From NCBI GenBank assembly GCA_963575645.1, contig OY754466.1:10518001-10582000 (forward strand): DNA of 64,000 bases. The letters are read 5' to 3'. Source of the DNA: Xanthostigma xanthostigma. Taxonomy: Eukaryota; Arthropoda; Insecta; Raphidioptera; Raphidiidae. Shown in pieces: positions 35,098-45,391 of the stretch; positions within the stretch are counted from its first letter, which is position 1; the number at the start of each line of letters is the position of its first letter. The position numbers and the translations under genes were made by a program. Under the pieces are notes generated by a model. It saw only the letters and a program-made list of their open reading frames with translations. It had not been told where the DNA came from and made no database searches.

Positions 35098-35640
35098 TAA
35101 TGTTTATTCAACACGCGTGAGTAATATGTAATTTCGGGGCCCTGCTAAACGTGGGAGAAATAATATATTACTTCACTAGTGTAATAATGAATTTTCTGGC
35201 GTGGGAGAAATAATATATTACTTCACTAGTGTAATAATGAATTTTCTGGACCAATAGAAACTCAGTAGCAAGCCCAAGCGCTAAATAATGAAAAAAACTG
35301 CAAGTAGCTTCTGGACCAATAGGAACGTGGTAGGCGGTATTGTATACTTATATGAAAACAGCATCGCAATTCAGCGAAATCATGGCAATCTTGTGTATAC
35401 ACTGACGGTGGTACGTCAATCAATGAAGTGATTTATTATTTTTCCCTCTTTTATCAGGGCCCCGATTACATATTACTCCTGCTAGTTGAATAAAGTATTA
35501 TGTGCGACATAATTGATCGAAGGAGAATATTCCATTCGCGTGTGTTTTACCGCACTCGCTGCGCTCGTGCGGCAAATTTCACGCTCATGGAATCTTCTCC
35601 TTCTCTCACTAGTCGCACAATATACTATTATTCAACACGC
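35098..35640 (+). mobile_element. Amplicon W, copy 2
   Basis: It is the inverse of copy 1 with about one mismatch across the first 380 bp. Together they form a large inverted repeat around a 410-bp spacer. The hairpin part has an extra insertion rich in CGCACTCGCTGCGCTCGTGC. GACCAATAG occurs twice. Confidence 0.75.
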
Positions 35641-36135
35641 GTTAGTATTATATAATTTCGGGGCCCTGCTAAATGCGGGAGAAATAATAAATTACTAAAT
35701 TACTACATGTTGAAGCGCAGAGTACTAATAATGAGCCGAAACTGTACGATAATGTATTACTGCATAGTTTCTGGATCAAAGGAACGCGGTAGCGAGCCGA
35801 AACTGTACAGTAATGAATTATTACTGCATAGTTTCTGGACCAATAGAAACGCGGTAGCGATTTGTATATATGAAAACAGCATCGCAATTCAGCGGAAGTC
35901 AGTGCCATCTTGTGTGCATCGAGGGTGGTGGGTACCTCAATCAATGAAGTGATTTATTTATTTTCCCTCTTTTATTACATATTACTCGTGCTAATTGAAT
36001 AAAGTATTATGTGCGACCATTGATCGAAGGAGAATATTCCACTCGCGTGTTACCGCACTCGCTACACTCGTACTGCAAATTTCACGCTCATGGAATCTTC
36101 TCCTTCTCTCACTAGTCGCACAATATACTATTAAA
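35632..36135 (+). mobile_element. Amplicon W, copy 3 (diverged)
   Basis: It follows copy 2 in tandem and shares the ends TTCAACACGCGTTAGTA and GGAATCTTCTCCTTCTC. The middle has drifted and the 47-bp duplication is absent. It is closest to the diverged copy at 48548-49050. Confidence 0.7.
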
Positions 36136-36183
36136 CGAATTCAAAAAGAAGGAGATTTTATATTCGACGCGTAGATTTCTTTG

Positions 36184-36780
36184 CTATAACTTTTCGAAGG
36201 GTTAGCCGATTTGAAAAATTTCGACGCCATTTTGTTCAGAATATTTCCGGGTTGGTACTATAATTTTTTTTATGAAAATCGGTTTAGTCGTTTTTAACTG
36301 ACTTCAAAAGAATATATTTTTTTGTAGGTTCCGCCATAACTTTTCGAAGTGTTAACCGATTTGAAAATTTTCGACGCCATTTTGTTTTCAATGTTTCTGG
36401 ATTGGCGCTATACATTTTTTATGAAAATCGGTAAAGTCGTTTTTAACTGACTTTAAAAGAAGATTTTTTTGTATGTTCAGCCATGACTTTTAGAAGGGTT
36501 AACCAAGTTGAAAAATTTCAACGCCATTTTGTTGAGAATGTTTCCGGATTGATAGTAGGTATACATTTTATATGAAAATCGGTTAAGTCGTTTTTAACTG
36601 ACTTCTAAAAAGAAGAATTTTTGTTGTAAGTTCCACCACAATTTTTCGAGGGGCTAAGCGATTTGAAAAATTTCGACGCTATTTTGTTTAGAATGTTTAC
36701 CGATTAATACCATAATTTGCTTATAAAAATCGATTGAGTAGTTTTTAACTGACTTCATAAAAGGATATTTTTTATATGTA
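36184..36780. repeat. Tandem repeat, about 150 bp, four units
   Basis: Units start near 36184, 36334, 36481 and 36637. Each contains a form of AACTTTTCGAAGGGTTA, then TTTCGACGCCATTTTGTT, and ATGAAAATCGGTTAAGTCG. The divergence between units suggests an older array. Confidence 0.85.
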
Positions 36781-36842
36781 TTTCCTAATCGAAATTTCGT
36801 TGAACGGTACTTCCTGTAGAAGATGTTAAGTATTTCAGTTTA

Positions 36843-37229
36843 TCGTCGTTGGTTCTGTAATACCTCCTATCTGCAAAAAGTAAAATTTGCAGGAAAGGCC
36901 AAAAAGTAGTTATTTCAGCAATGTATGGTAAGAACTAGCAATTTCAGAGGTATATTACTAATTCATACTTATCTTCACTATACATGTTTAATTAAGACGA
37001 AGTATTTTCTTAAAAAATATTTAACGTTATTTTCGGATTTATTGACACATGGGAGAAATTATTTGATACAACTTTTCACATAGAAGTTATTTCCCCTTGT
37101 TGGTTACTGTAAAATTAATTTGGAGGTAATACTAGTAAGTATATAGAGCTCCGTTTCCTGAATCTTTTCATCTAAAAAACGTAAAATCTGCCAACTATGC
37201 ACATAGGAACTATTACAGAACCAACGACG
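36843..37229. mobile_element. TIR element U
   Basis: CGTCGTTGGTTCTGTAATA at the left is mirrored by TATTACAGAACCAACGACG at the right, with imperfect pairing continuing for about 50 bp (ATAGG, then AAAATTTGC/GTAAAATCTGCC). The 387 bp have no coding sequence. The 350 bp up to the next element are featureless. Confidence 0.7.
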
Positions 37230-37578
37230 TTTTTCAAGAATTTAGAAACGGTATTCCATATCGACCGACATTGCTCGATTATTTATAATTATAGCCGATA
37301 CTGTACTTCTGCATCTATCGTGACACACGTATTTAATGTTTACAAGCTTTAACGTAAAACATTTAAAGGTTTTTAACAAATTTTAAACGCCACTAGTCAA
37401 CTGAAACGGTAATTTAATGTTAATTATTTTAAACGAGTTTCACTTGTTTCTTTCGTTCGAAGCGAAATTAATTCGATTTCATTTAATTCATTGGAAATGC
37501 TTTTTTTTTAATTTGTTAATTTTAAATGCGTCCTGCGATGGAATTCTATACACGTCATGTGTGTGAAAAGCGAACTAA

Positions 37579-38034
37579 AGGCCACTGCACACGAGGCTAG
37601 GAACGCTGCTAGATTCTTTGCTAGATTTGCCTGCTAGTTTTCTAGCGCTGGTTTTCTTGATTGCTGTAAAGTGCTCGCTTTACACGGGACTATTTTTCAA
37701 GTTTGTTTTGTGGATAGATCTGAAGCGCACGCAGTGACAGTTCGAATATAAACATTAAACACAGAGCAAAACGTGTCTGTTGTCTGGCAGAATGACGCAA
37801 TGTGGGCGTTTGTCAAGTGCCCACGTGAAGATACTGCTTTCTGATTGGTTCTTGCTCATTCCTAACCGCAAATCTAACAGGGAAAATAGCCCCTGTTCTA
37901 ATTTTAAAACCTATCTTTTGAGATAGCAAGGCAGCCCGCAGTGACGTCATTTCCAGCTTCGAACCCAGCCTACCGGCTAGTAAAACTTCTAGCAAGGAAT
38001 CTAGCAGCATTTCTGGCCTCGTGTGCAGCGGCCT
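37579..38034. mobile_element. PIF/Harbinger-type MITE E, full copy
   Basis: AGGCCACTGCACACGAGGCT and GGCCTCGTGTGCAGCGGCCT are flanked by TAA on both sides. At 456 bp with clean ends it is the best copy for defining the family. An 81-codon minus-strand frame is a by-product. Confidence 0.8.
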
Positions 38035-38146
38035 TAACATATTATGTGTGTTTGTCATTGGCGTGCAGAAGTTCTAACTCAGTGTTTATCAACCTTTTTT
38101 GTGCCATGCCTCACCTTAGCCTTTCAAAATTCTTATGCCCCCTATA

Positions 38147-39009
38147 CAGAGTGAGTCAGACCACCCGTATCGTTCGTTTTTTTCGAAAACGGTTTGTCGT
38201 AGAGAGTTGTGTCAAAAATCTGTATTACAAAAGCCCTAATGAAGAATCGAATGGTGATATTTTTTTTCCCCGGAAAGGTCGGCTTCCGTATTAGTTTGCT
38301 CCAGAATGTTCAGAACTCCGGAATATTAAATAGCACGATAGGTCGAAAGTGGTATTGTTGAAAAGATCTTTAAAAAACGAGCAGGTTTTGTAGGGCATTT
38401 TTTTTTTGTTACTGCCATCCCTGTTAAGTAATATTCGTTTGAAATTATTAAATTAACATGTCATAATGACGAACTTAATTTTAAAAGTAGGCATTTAAAA
38501 TCTAGTTACCTAATTAAACAATGCCATAAATGCTTAAACTGTTTTCCATTTAATTCTAAACACTGATGAGCTCTTCTAGATATGCTATGGGTACTTCTAA
38601 GTATTTTCGGACAAAAAAAAACAATTGCAATTATTAAAAAAATATTGTGACATTTATTATTGTTTAATTAGGGAACTGATTTTAAATGCCAACTTTTAAA
38701 ATAATTAATAATTTCAAACGAATATTACTTAACAGGGGTGGCAGTAATAAAAAAGATGTCCTACAAAACTTGCTTATATTTTAAAGATCTTTACAACAAT
38801 ACCACTTTTGACCATCGTGCCATTTAATATTCCGGAGTTCTGAACATTCTGGAGCAAACTAATAGGGAAGCCGACCTTTCCGGGGGAAAAAATATCACCA
38901 TTCGATTCTTCATTAGGCCTTTTATAATGCAGATTTTTGACACAACTCTCTACGACTTACCGTTTTCGAAAAAAAAAAACAAACGGTACGGGTGGTCTGA
39001 CTCAGCCTG
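38147..39009. mobile_element. Foldback element T with about 330-bp arms
   Basis: CAGAGTGAGTCAGACCACCC at the left is mirrored at the right (ending GACTCAGCCTG), flanked by TA. The arms include GGAAAGGTCGGCTTCC and TCCAGAATGTTCAGAACTCC with few mismatches. The spacer is about 200 bp. The termini resemble mariner-type CAGGGTGAGTCA ends. Confidence 0.85.
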
Positions 39010-39600
39010 TATAACATCCATAATTTTTAATAAAAATTGAATTGTTCACTTACGAAACTCAAATGATACTAAAATTCTGCTTACGTAATACTTGAATGGC
39101 CCCATAAACAATCGTCCGCGGCTAAAAATAACGCGCAAATGATGATTTAAAATTTATCTGGATTTGCCCCCCATAACAAATCCGTACAAAATCGGAGATT
39201 GCGATAAAAACTTCATTTTTTGTGATTTTACGACTGCTCTATTATTTACAAAAGTGTTTCGTTCTCTATATTTTATAAAATACGAAAGATAGGAAAAGAC
39301 ACACAGACATTTATACATAATATAGTGTGAATGTACATTCCGGAGCTTTTTGTGCGCGTTGCAGAAATTAATATCCATATATATTATGACACACATTTTG
39401 ACAAAATACTCTTTTTCATGGACGTGGGGCCTGTGTAAAACCAACAAGAAACCACGCCGCGCTGCAGACTAGTGTATCGAAGTCATGAATAAATCATGAA
39501 AGGGAACTCTTAAGTAAGAGGAGGCAGAAAAAATCGGCACCTAGAAATATACTGATTGAAGCTGAAGATCATTTCCACATTGCCTTTTTTTATTATTTTA
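39010..39600. other. No gene recognised
   Basis: A 97-codon minus-strand frame at 39154-39447 has no known domain, and no repeat partner was seen. Confidence 0.4.
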
Positions 39601-40115
39601 CTAGAGGTCCCGCCCGGTTTCACCCGGGTGTAAAAGAACGAATGGGAAAGGGAGAGACATGAGTACACACATTCATCTTAGTTTACCGAGATGAATGTTG
39701 TGTCCAAATTTCATGATGATCGGAGTTACCGTTCAAAAGTTTTTGTCGATAAAAAGCAGTATTTACACTTTTTTTAAAAATATTTAATTGAAAACACTGT
39801 AGGATAATTATTTTTATATAGGTACCTATAGTTATAACAGCTTTCAAATGAGCTATTAATTAGATTTATTTAATTTTACTTAGTCATAAATAAAATTAAA
39901 ATAAATTTAAATGTAAGCCTTAGAAGAAAGTAATGTAGAAAATAAAAATAAATTAAAAATATATTTGCCCAACGCGGGGCTCGAACCCACGACCTTGATA
40001 TTAACAGACGCATGCTCTACCGACTGAGCCAGCCGGGCTTGTGAATGTACAACGCTAATATTGATATATTTAGTAAGGGAATGTCACCTGAATAGAAGCT
40101 TATTTTTAAGATATA
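39601..40115 (-). mobile_element. Helitron-like element A4 with tRNA-like insert
   Basis: On the minus strand the tRNA-like sequence is preceded by ATTAGCGTTGTACATTC, as in A1. It is followed by the family tail (GAACGGTAACTCCGATCATC, then CATTCATCTCGGTAAACTA) and ends ACCCGGGTGAAACCGGGCGG, then GACCTCTAG and T. An AT-rich insertion separates the tRNA from the tail. The 5' start is not clear. Confidence 0.65.
39967..40038 (-). pseudogene. tRNA-Lys-like sequence inside Helitron A4
   Basis: The acceptor stem pairs fully (GCCCGGC with GTTGGGC, two G-U pairs), as do the D arm (GCTC/GAGC) and the T arm (GTGGG/CCCGC around TTCGAGC). The anticodon stem (TGCGT against TATCA) pairs at only two positions, and the loop CTGTTAA would read GTT. 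Length is 73 nt without CCA. The closest known tRNA is Lys(CTT). The broken anticodon arm argues against a decoding role, while both pol III promoter boxes survive. Confidence 0.75.
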
Positions 40116-40119
40116 ATGG

Positions 40120-41565
40120 CTCGTTTGTATCCACCAATTTAATGTTTTGTAATAATAATAATGCTGATTTACTTTTTACTAAATTTAAAATGCAAAAAAT
40201 TGTCATTTGACAAATTTGGAAATACATTCTGAATCATTCTGTATTAGCAGATTCGACGTTGTGCCTATAGTACAACTGCTTTCCTTTTGACATAAATCTC
40301 AGTTTTGACTCTTTTTTTTAATATAGGTATGGTTTCGTTCCCTTTAGTATCTGCGAAGAGAGAACAATTTATATTTTTACCTTACAATTTAATCGTAAGC
40401 GAGGAAATGATTCCATATCCGATTAAAAATTAAAGGATCGTTCTTCACAGGTATGCTTTTCTTAAACATCCTCTAGTAACATCAGTTGCTGAGCGTCTAT
40501 AATCTACAATATTTTCATTGAATTTCTAATTGTCATAGCCTTAATAATCGCAGTGAGCAGTAAACCTTTAACATATTTTCCGCCCACTTTTGACAGCTTT
40601 AGAGACCTATGAAGTATTGATTAGTGAAATTTTTCCTCAAAGGTCAAAGTAAGTCAATAATTTCAAATTTAGATACTTATTGTACAGAGCCTATTTTTAG
40701 GTCTTTAATAGGAGCTCTACATAGGACCCGAGGATTAAAAAAATACTAAGAAGTATTCGTATGTAAAATTTTCCGCGCAATCCGAATATGAAATAAAAAA
40801 TATGATTACAAAATTTTAAAGTTAGACCCTAAAGGACCTTTTTAGAATTCTCGGACCCAAAATCTAATTTTGTCATTCAATAGACAGGAAAAAGTGATTA
40901 AGAAAACCATTTTGACTTTTTTAGTCCGGCTTACCCGATAAGAAATATTAAGCCGTTTCGGGAGTTTTGAAACACTCTGTATAATAGTGTCTATAGAATA
41001 ATAATAATTTGTCTTCGATTGTATATCTCGAACATCCTTAATTAAATGTCCTTAAAATAGGGTTGTGGTACGAGTTCCGCTATTTTTCGAAAGAGTTCCC
41101 TGTTTCGTAAACCCTGAATCCTCTAGCCTAACCTAAGCACGAATAGAATAAGTAAATAAAATACAAAACACTAACGACTGTTGTAAAATTTAAACTTTTC
41201 GGCCGCTTTATATTTAACAAAAATGAATGACCACAGGGAGAAAATAAACGTTACAAATCTCAGGTGTAAAAGGAAAGTGCCTCATGTCTGCTTTGTGCCT
41301 ACAAATTCACTACGCTCCCAGTTGGTGACGTAAAATTGCAGGAATATATTACCTTATGTTTTTGTAGCATTTACATGTAATGATTTCACTGAGGAGGGGG
41401 GAGGGTTTCTTTTAATATACATGTAGATATTATTGCAACGGTACATTGCAATAACAGTTCTGCCTTCCTAAGAAAAATGAACATTTCTGTTATATTTTTT
41501 AAACTCAACTCCCACTAAGTGTTTCATGATGTAAAACAATTTAAAAAAAAAATTCCATTCTTTAT
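40120..41565. other. No gene; decayed AT-rich repeats
   Basis: AAACACTCTGTATAATAGTG at 40970 looks like a mariner-type terminus without a partner. No frame resembles a known protein. Confidence 0.35.
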
Positions 41566-42062
41566 TAGCGATGTAACGGATACGGATATTTGGTTTCAAG
41601 TTCCGCGGATACGGATACGGAACTTAACTTTCTTAGAGTACGCGGCGGTAAATATTGCACATCGACGTTTGGAAAGAGACAATCTGTTATGGGAAAAAGT
41701 TATTGACCTCTTTAAGAGTTAACTCTCATAACAGATTGTCTCTTTCCAAAGATCGATGTGCAATATCTCATTTAAAGATAGTTTTTTAGTACCTTTGCGT
41801 TATGTACTATTGGTATGGTACTCACTACGATAAATGTTTGCAATATAAAGATGCCAAATACAATTTTAAAAAATAAAAAATAATCTGAATGGAATTTAAC
41901 AGTTTTTCATTATTACCTAATCACCTATATATATAAAATTTCATCTATGAATTGAAAATTAATAAGGTAAAAGATCCGCCAAAAACTAACGGATATGGAT
42001 ACTGATTTTTCTTCTCCCTCGGATATCCGCGGATACGGATACAGATATCCGGCACATCACTA
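41566..42062. mobile_element. hAT-type element with perfect 8-bp duplication
   Basis: TTCTTTAT flanks both sides exactly. The ends are TAGCGATGT and ACATCACTA, with subterminal GGATACGGATA and GGATATCCG motifs. A strong internal hairpin at about 41650-41765 (ATTGCACATCGA, then AGAGACAATCTGTTATG, mirrored) occupies much of the left half. No transposase is present. Confidence 0.85.
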
Positions 42063-42980
42063 TTCTTTATATCCCCAAAGCGCTTAATTAAAGAATGTAA
42101 TTTTTTTTCGAATTATTTTTAATCTTATTTACCTTTATTTTGTAATAATTTATACTTCTAGTTTCAAACTGACCAAATACATGTCTTATGTAGACAATAA
42201 ACGCTTATTATTTAATTAAAAAAAAAAATACGTACAGTAAATCCTTGCAGCTGTGTTCAAAATTGAAATACTTTTTAATACAGAATTCTAGACTTTCTTC
42301 TTTGTCATGTCACGAACGATGTTCATTTGATTAAATACGTAGTAAAATTTAAAACTCCGCTTAAAAAACTCTTCAGTTCTTGACGTTATATAATTTTTTC
42401 CAGTTGAATTACTCTGAAAGAAGCTGCATCACGTCTAACTAATTTTAAACCCATGAATTTTTACGCACGTACGCATTCGTGTGAATACGTCTTTACATTA
42501 CCTAAAAGTGTAGTTTATCACGATTGAAATACGCTAAAGGTTAGTCGAAAGGAAATCGATGACAACTGAGAGATTTTAAATAAATATCGAGAAGATGAAG
42601 GGAAGGAGTTTATATTACAAGGATAAAAGCTTCAAAAGTCCTTAAAAATTATATTCAAAGGAAAAGATCTTTTCAAGGATGTTTTATCTTCCAATGTTGT
42701 TTACTACTGTGTGCAGTACTTTTATTATACGTAAAAAGAAAATGTGGTAAAAATGAAATAAAAATAATACATTTATTACTTAGTCGGATAATAAAAAGCT
42801 TAACAGTTCCAGAAGTCCTATTTTTAGAATTTTAATGATCTCAGACTTAATTGAAAATATTTCTTAAATGTACTAATTAAAAACTTCTAAGGTTTGCAAT
42901 TAGTTCAGTCAAAATAAACATTTCAATTTGCTATAATTCGCATAGACCTGAAAATCAGTGCAGGTCTTAAATACACTATT
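42063..42980. other. AT-rich stretch, nothing recognised
   Basis: No repeat partner and no gene-like frame were seen. Confidence 0.4.
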
Positions 42981-43369
42981 AGGGTAAAAGCCGGATAGTT
43001 GCCCCACTTTTCAAAGAAGCTCTATTATTAAAAAATATGTACTTACTAAGAATAATGCAACACGTATATCAAAACATCTATAGGTCTTTGATCATTCATA
43101 GTAGCCTATTTTTGAAAACATAATTAATATTGGTTTTGAGTAAATTCTGTTTTATTTGACCTCTCAAAAAAGGGATAGTTGCCTACTGTGGCGGATAGTA
43201 GCCTAACATTAAAAATGCTTTGAGGGATACTTGCCTCGTGCGGGGATAGAGGCCTCACTATGATTTTTAGATAGAAACAAATTTAGGTATATCAAATTAA
43301 GTAATCAGTCTTTATTATTTACTGAGATCCTTTATTATGTACTAAAAATACAACAAAAATGGCATCCGA

Positions 43370-43690
43370 AGTCCGAAGTCAGGGTTTTCAACTTTCCACA
43401 TCTCATGCAATGATTTTTGAATGTTGTACAAGTTTCATGCAACCACATTTGACTCATCTCACATTGAATCCAATCTGATTTCGATTTTGTAAAATTGTAA
43501 TTCTCAAAACATTCTGCGCAATAATCATCAATTGAAACTTTTTTATTCGTATTTTATATTTTTGAATTAGCGTTTTTCTTTTAATACTATCTTTTCAGTG
43601 TCTCTTATCGATTTTTCGTCCTTTTTACTTTTAATTGGTAGTCCATTGGGGGCTTTTCCTTTAGACGTTTTTGAACTTATAACATTTTCC
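43370..43690 (-). pseudogene. pogo-type transposase C-terminus with PHD-like finger
   Basis: The minus strand at 43529-43380 reads DDYCAECFENYNFTKSKSD, then WIQCEMSQMWLHETC, then HCMRCGKL. The spacing C-x2-C, WIQC, W-x-H-x3-C, C-x2-C is that of the PHD-like zinc finger at the C-terminus of many insect pogo-like transposases. One usual Cys (between WIQC and the W) is Ser here. Upstream, in another reading phase, lies a Lys-rich segment (KGKAPNGLPIKSKKDEK), also usual for this tail, ended by a stop. The HTH DNA-binding and DDE catalytic domains are gone. The position inside a TIR/TA-flanked element fits. It would have acted in the nucleus on its own TIRs. It is now a fossil. Confidence 0.65.
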
Positions 43691-44094
43691 TAATTTTCAC
43701 TGTCAGAACTCTAAATTTCTATTCTTCTCTTCCTTAAAAAAGTCAATAGGGCGACTATCCTTTGTGATACGGATACTTGCCTTTCTTATTTGCGAAATAA
43801 ATAAAAAACTAGTCAACAATAAAACGTAATAAACAGTGTAATTTAAACTCAGATGCATGCAAAGAAACAAAAAGTTGATTGAAACCACAATCAATAATAA
43901 AAATATTCAATAGAAATTACACACCAATATAATTTCAAAGCCTGTCAAAGTTTCGTCGCGGAAGATGTTTGCTTACACGGACAAAACGCATGCGTCTACT
44001 CCGATGGCTTACATGGCACTGAGGCCTACGGGAGGGGCACTTCTAAGTATAGTAAAGCGCAAACCCCATCAACATCTCTAACATAGTGTTCAAA

Positions 44095-44220
44095 TCTTTG
44101 ATTAACGTTTGATTAGAACTCTTCAATAAATAATAAATAACGTTAATGTATTAATTTTTTTATATTGTTTGTTAATATATTGTCTGAAAATTTGGTCGAT
44201 AATTTTATTTATCTAACATA
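44095..44220 (-). mobile_element. Penelope-like tail fragment
   Basis: AATCTTTGATTAACGT, then AGAACTCTTCAATAAATA, and AATATATTGTCTGAAAA match the unit around 54900-55012 in inverse. The same tail also occurs at 7392-7430 and 46145-46185. Confidence 0.5.
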
Positions 44221-45123
44221 GTGTATTCAAAATCGAGGCATGTATCCCACTGAGGCAACTATCCGGCTTTTACCCTACAAATAAAATATCAAAAGTCCCC
44301 ACCGATCCTACATCCGCTTCAAAATTTATTCAAGGTCAAAGGTCCAAAGCATCGGTTTTTGCACTTTTCTCGTAAACGGTAAATGCTATCTAAAAATACG
44401 TTAGACGAGAGTAGTAGAAATTCAATTGTCTACAAAAACTGTTCTTATATTTTTTTCGTACGAGTCTAGGAGAATAATCTACTATTACCTTTATTTATTT
44501 CATAAAATTTAGTGTGGGGGGGGGCATTAATGAGATCTTTTTCAGGGCCCCCAAAAAGCTAGTTACGGTCCTGCTCCGTAATGTCAAAAATATAATAGGA
44601 GTCATAAGTACATTGCAAATAAAAATAAACTAATTAATCAATTATTGAATTTAAGTTAAGATAACACTTAACAAGTACGCCCATCTAAAATTCACAATTT
44701 TTAACAATACATATTATACATTATTCCATACACAAACAAATAATGTAAGCCAAATATTTCGTTTTTTTCTTCCTTTTAATTGTAAATAAGAATTAAACAA
44801 ATATTATATCGTGTAAACTCCATTTAACGTCACTCGATATAACGACAAACTCCTTAAAACGTCGAAATTACTTAGCTTTAGTTGGTTTACCTTGTTGTTC
44901 ATACACTCTCAATAACGACAAACGCACTCTAAATAACGACAACAATACGTCATCATTAAGCAATAAACAGTACTTGTTTATTATTTTGTTGCGTTGTTGT
45001 CGGCATCATGCGTACCGGAGATTCTAAAAAATTCGTTCTTTTGTTTGTTGGGATTATTAGCTCAGCTGCTTATTGATAAGTTATCATATTCTTAGTTGCC
45101 CACAAACTTGCAAACTGTGAACA

Positions 45124-45198
45124 TGGCGAGTATAAGAAAATCTTTGTGTATTGACGAAAAATTGATTATTTCTTGTCTTCGTTTAGTGCACACTCCCC
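45124..45198 (+). pseudogene. Tigger/pogo transposase N-terminus
   Basis: The frame begins MASIRKSLCIDEKLIISC, then LRLVHTP. It resembles the start of Tigger/jerky/CENP-B-like transposases ('MasKRK..ltieeKl.II'), the first helix of the N-terminal DNA-binding helix-turn-helix. The frame is cut after 25 codons by a hAT MITE. Past that insertion the original sequence continues into a stop codon, so it was already short. It follows a 300-bp Tigger-type 5' end, which supports the call. With so few residues the assignment depends on this context. Confidence 0.45.
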
Positions 45199-45391
45199 AG
45201 GCGCGGTCCGAAGGGGGGGGGGGGGGGTCACAGGGGACATGACCCCCCCAAAATCTAAAGTCAAATTGAAAAATCTCAAAAATTTGCCAAATAATAAAAG
45301 AAAATTTTTAGCTACAATACAAAAAGACGACTTTTTTTATTAGTGTAGTGAGTGACCCCCCCCCCAAAATTTCAGGCTGCGACCGCGCCTG
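45198..45391. mobile_element. Tiny hAT MITE (194 bp) with perfect 8-bp duplication
   Basis: CAGGCGCGGTC and GACCGCGCCTG are the termini. ACACTCCC flanks both sides exactly. A run of G at the left (45217-45229) pairs with a C run at the right, so the inverted repeat is G/C-tract rich. Confidence 0.85.

Larger units (their letters stand above)
42982..44275 (-). mobile_element. pogo-like transposon, internally deleted
   Basis: A perfect 22-bp TIR starts GGGTAAAAGCCGGATAG and is flanked by TA. GGATAGTTGCC-like repeats extend inward at both ends. The minus strand holds the basic tail and the PHD-like zinc finger of a pogo-type transposase. A Penelope-like fragment lies inside at 44095-44220, so this element was itself a target. 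Confidence 0.75.

Noticed and set aside
34195-35640. A single large transposon bounded by the two inverted W copies
   Set aside because: The 410-bp spacer is ordinary sequence and W copies also occur in tandem elsewhere, so two separate insertions or a rearrangement explain it as well.
39967-40038. A functional tRNA-Lys or tRNA-Asn gene
   Set aside because: The anticodon stem pairs at only two of five positions and the sequence sits within a multi-copy transposon, so I kept it as a pseudogene.
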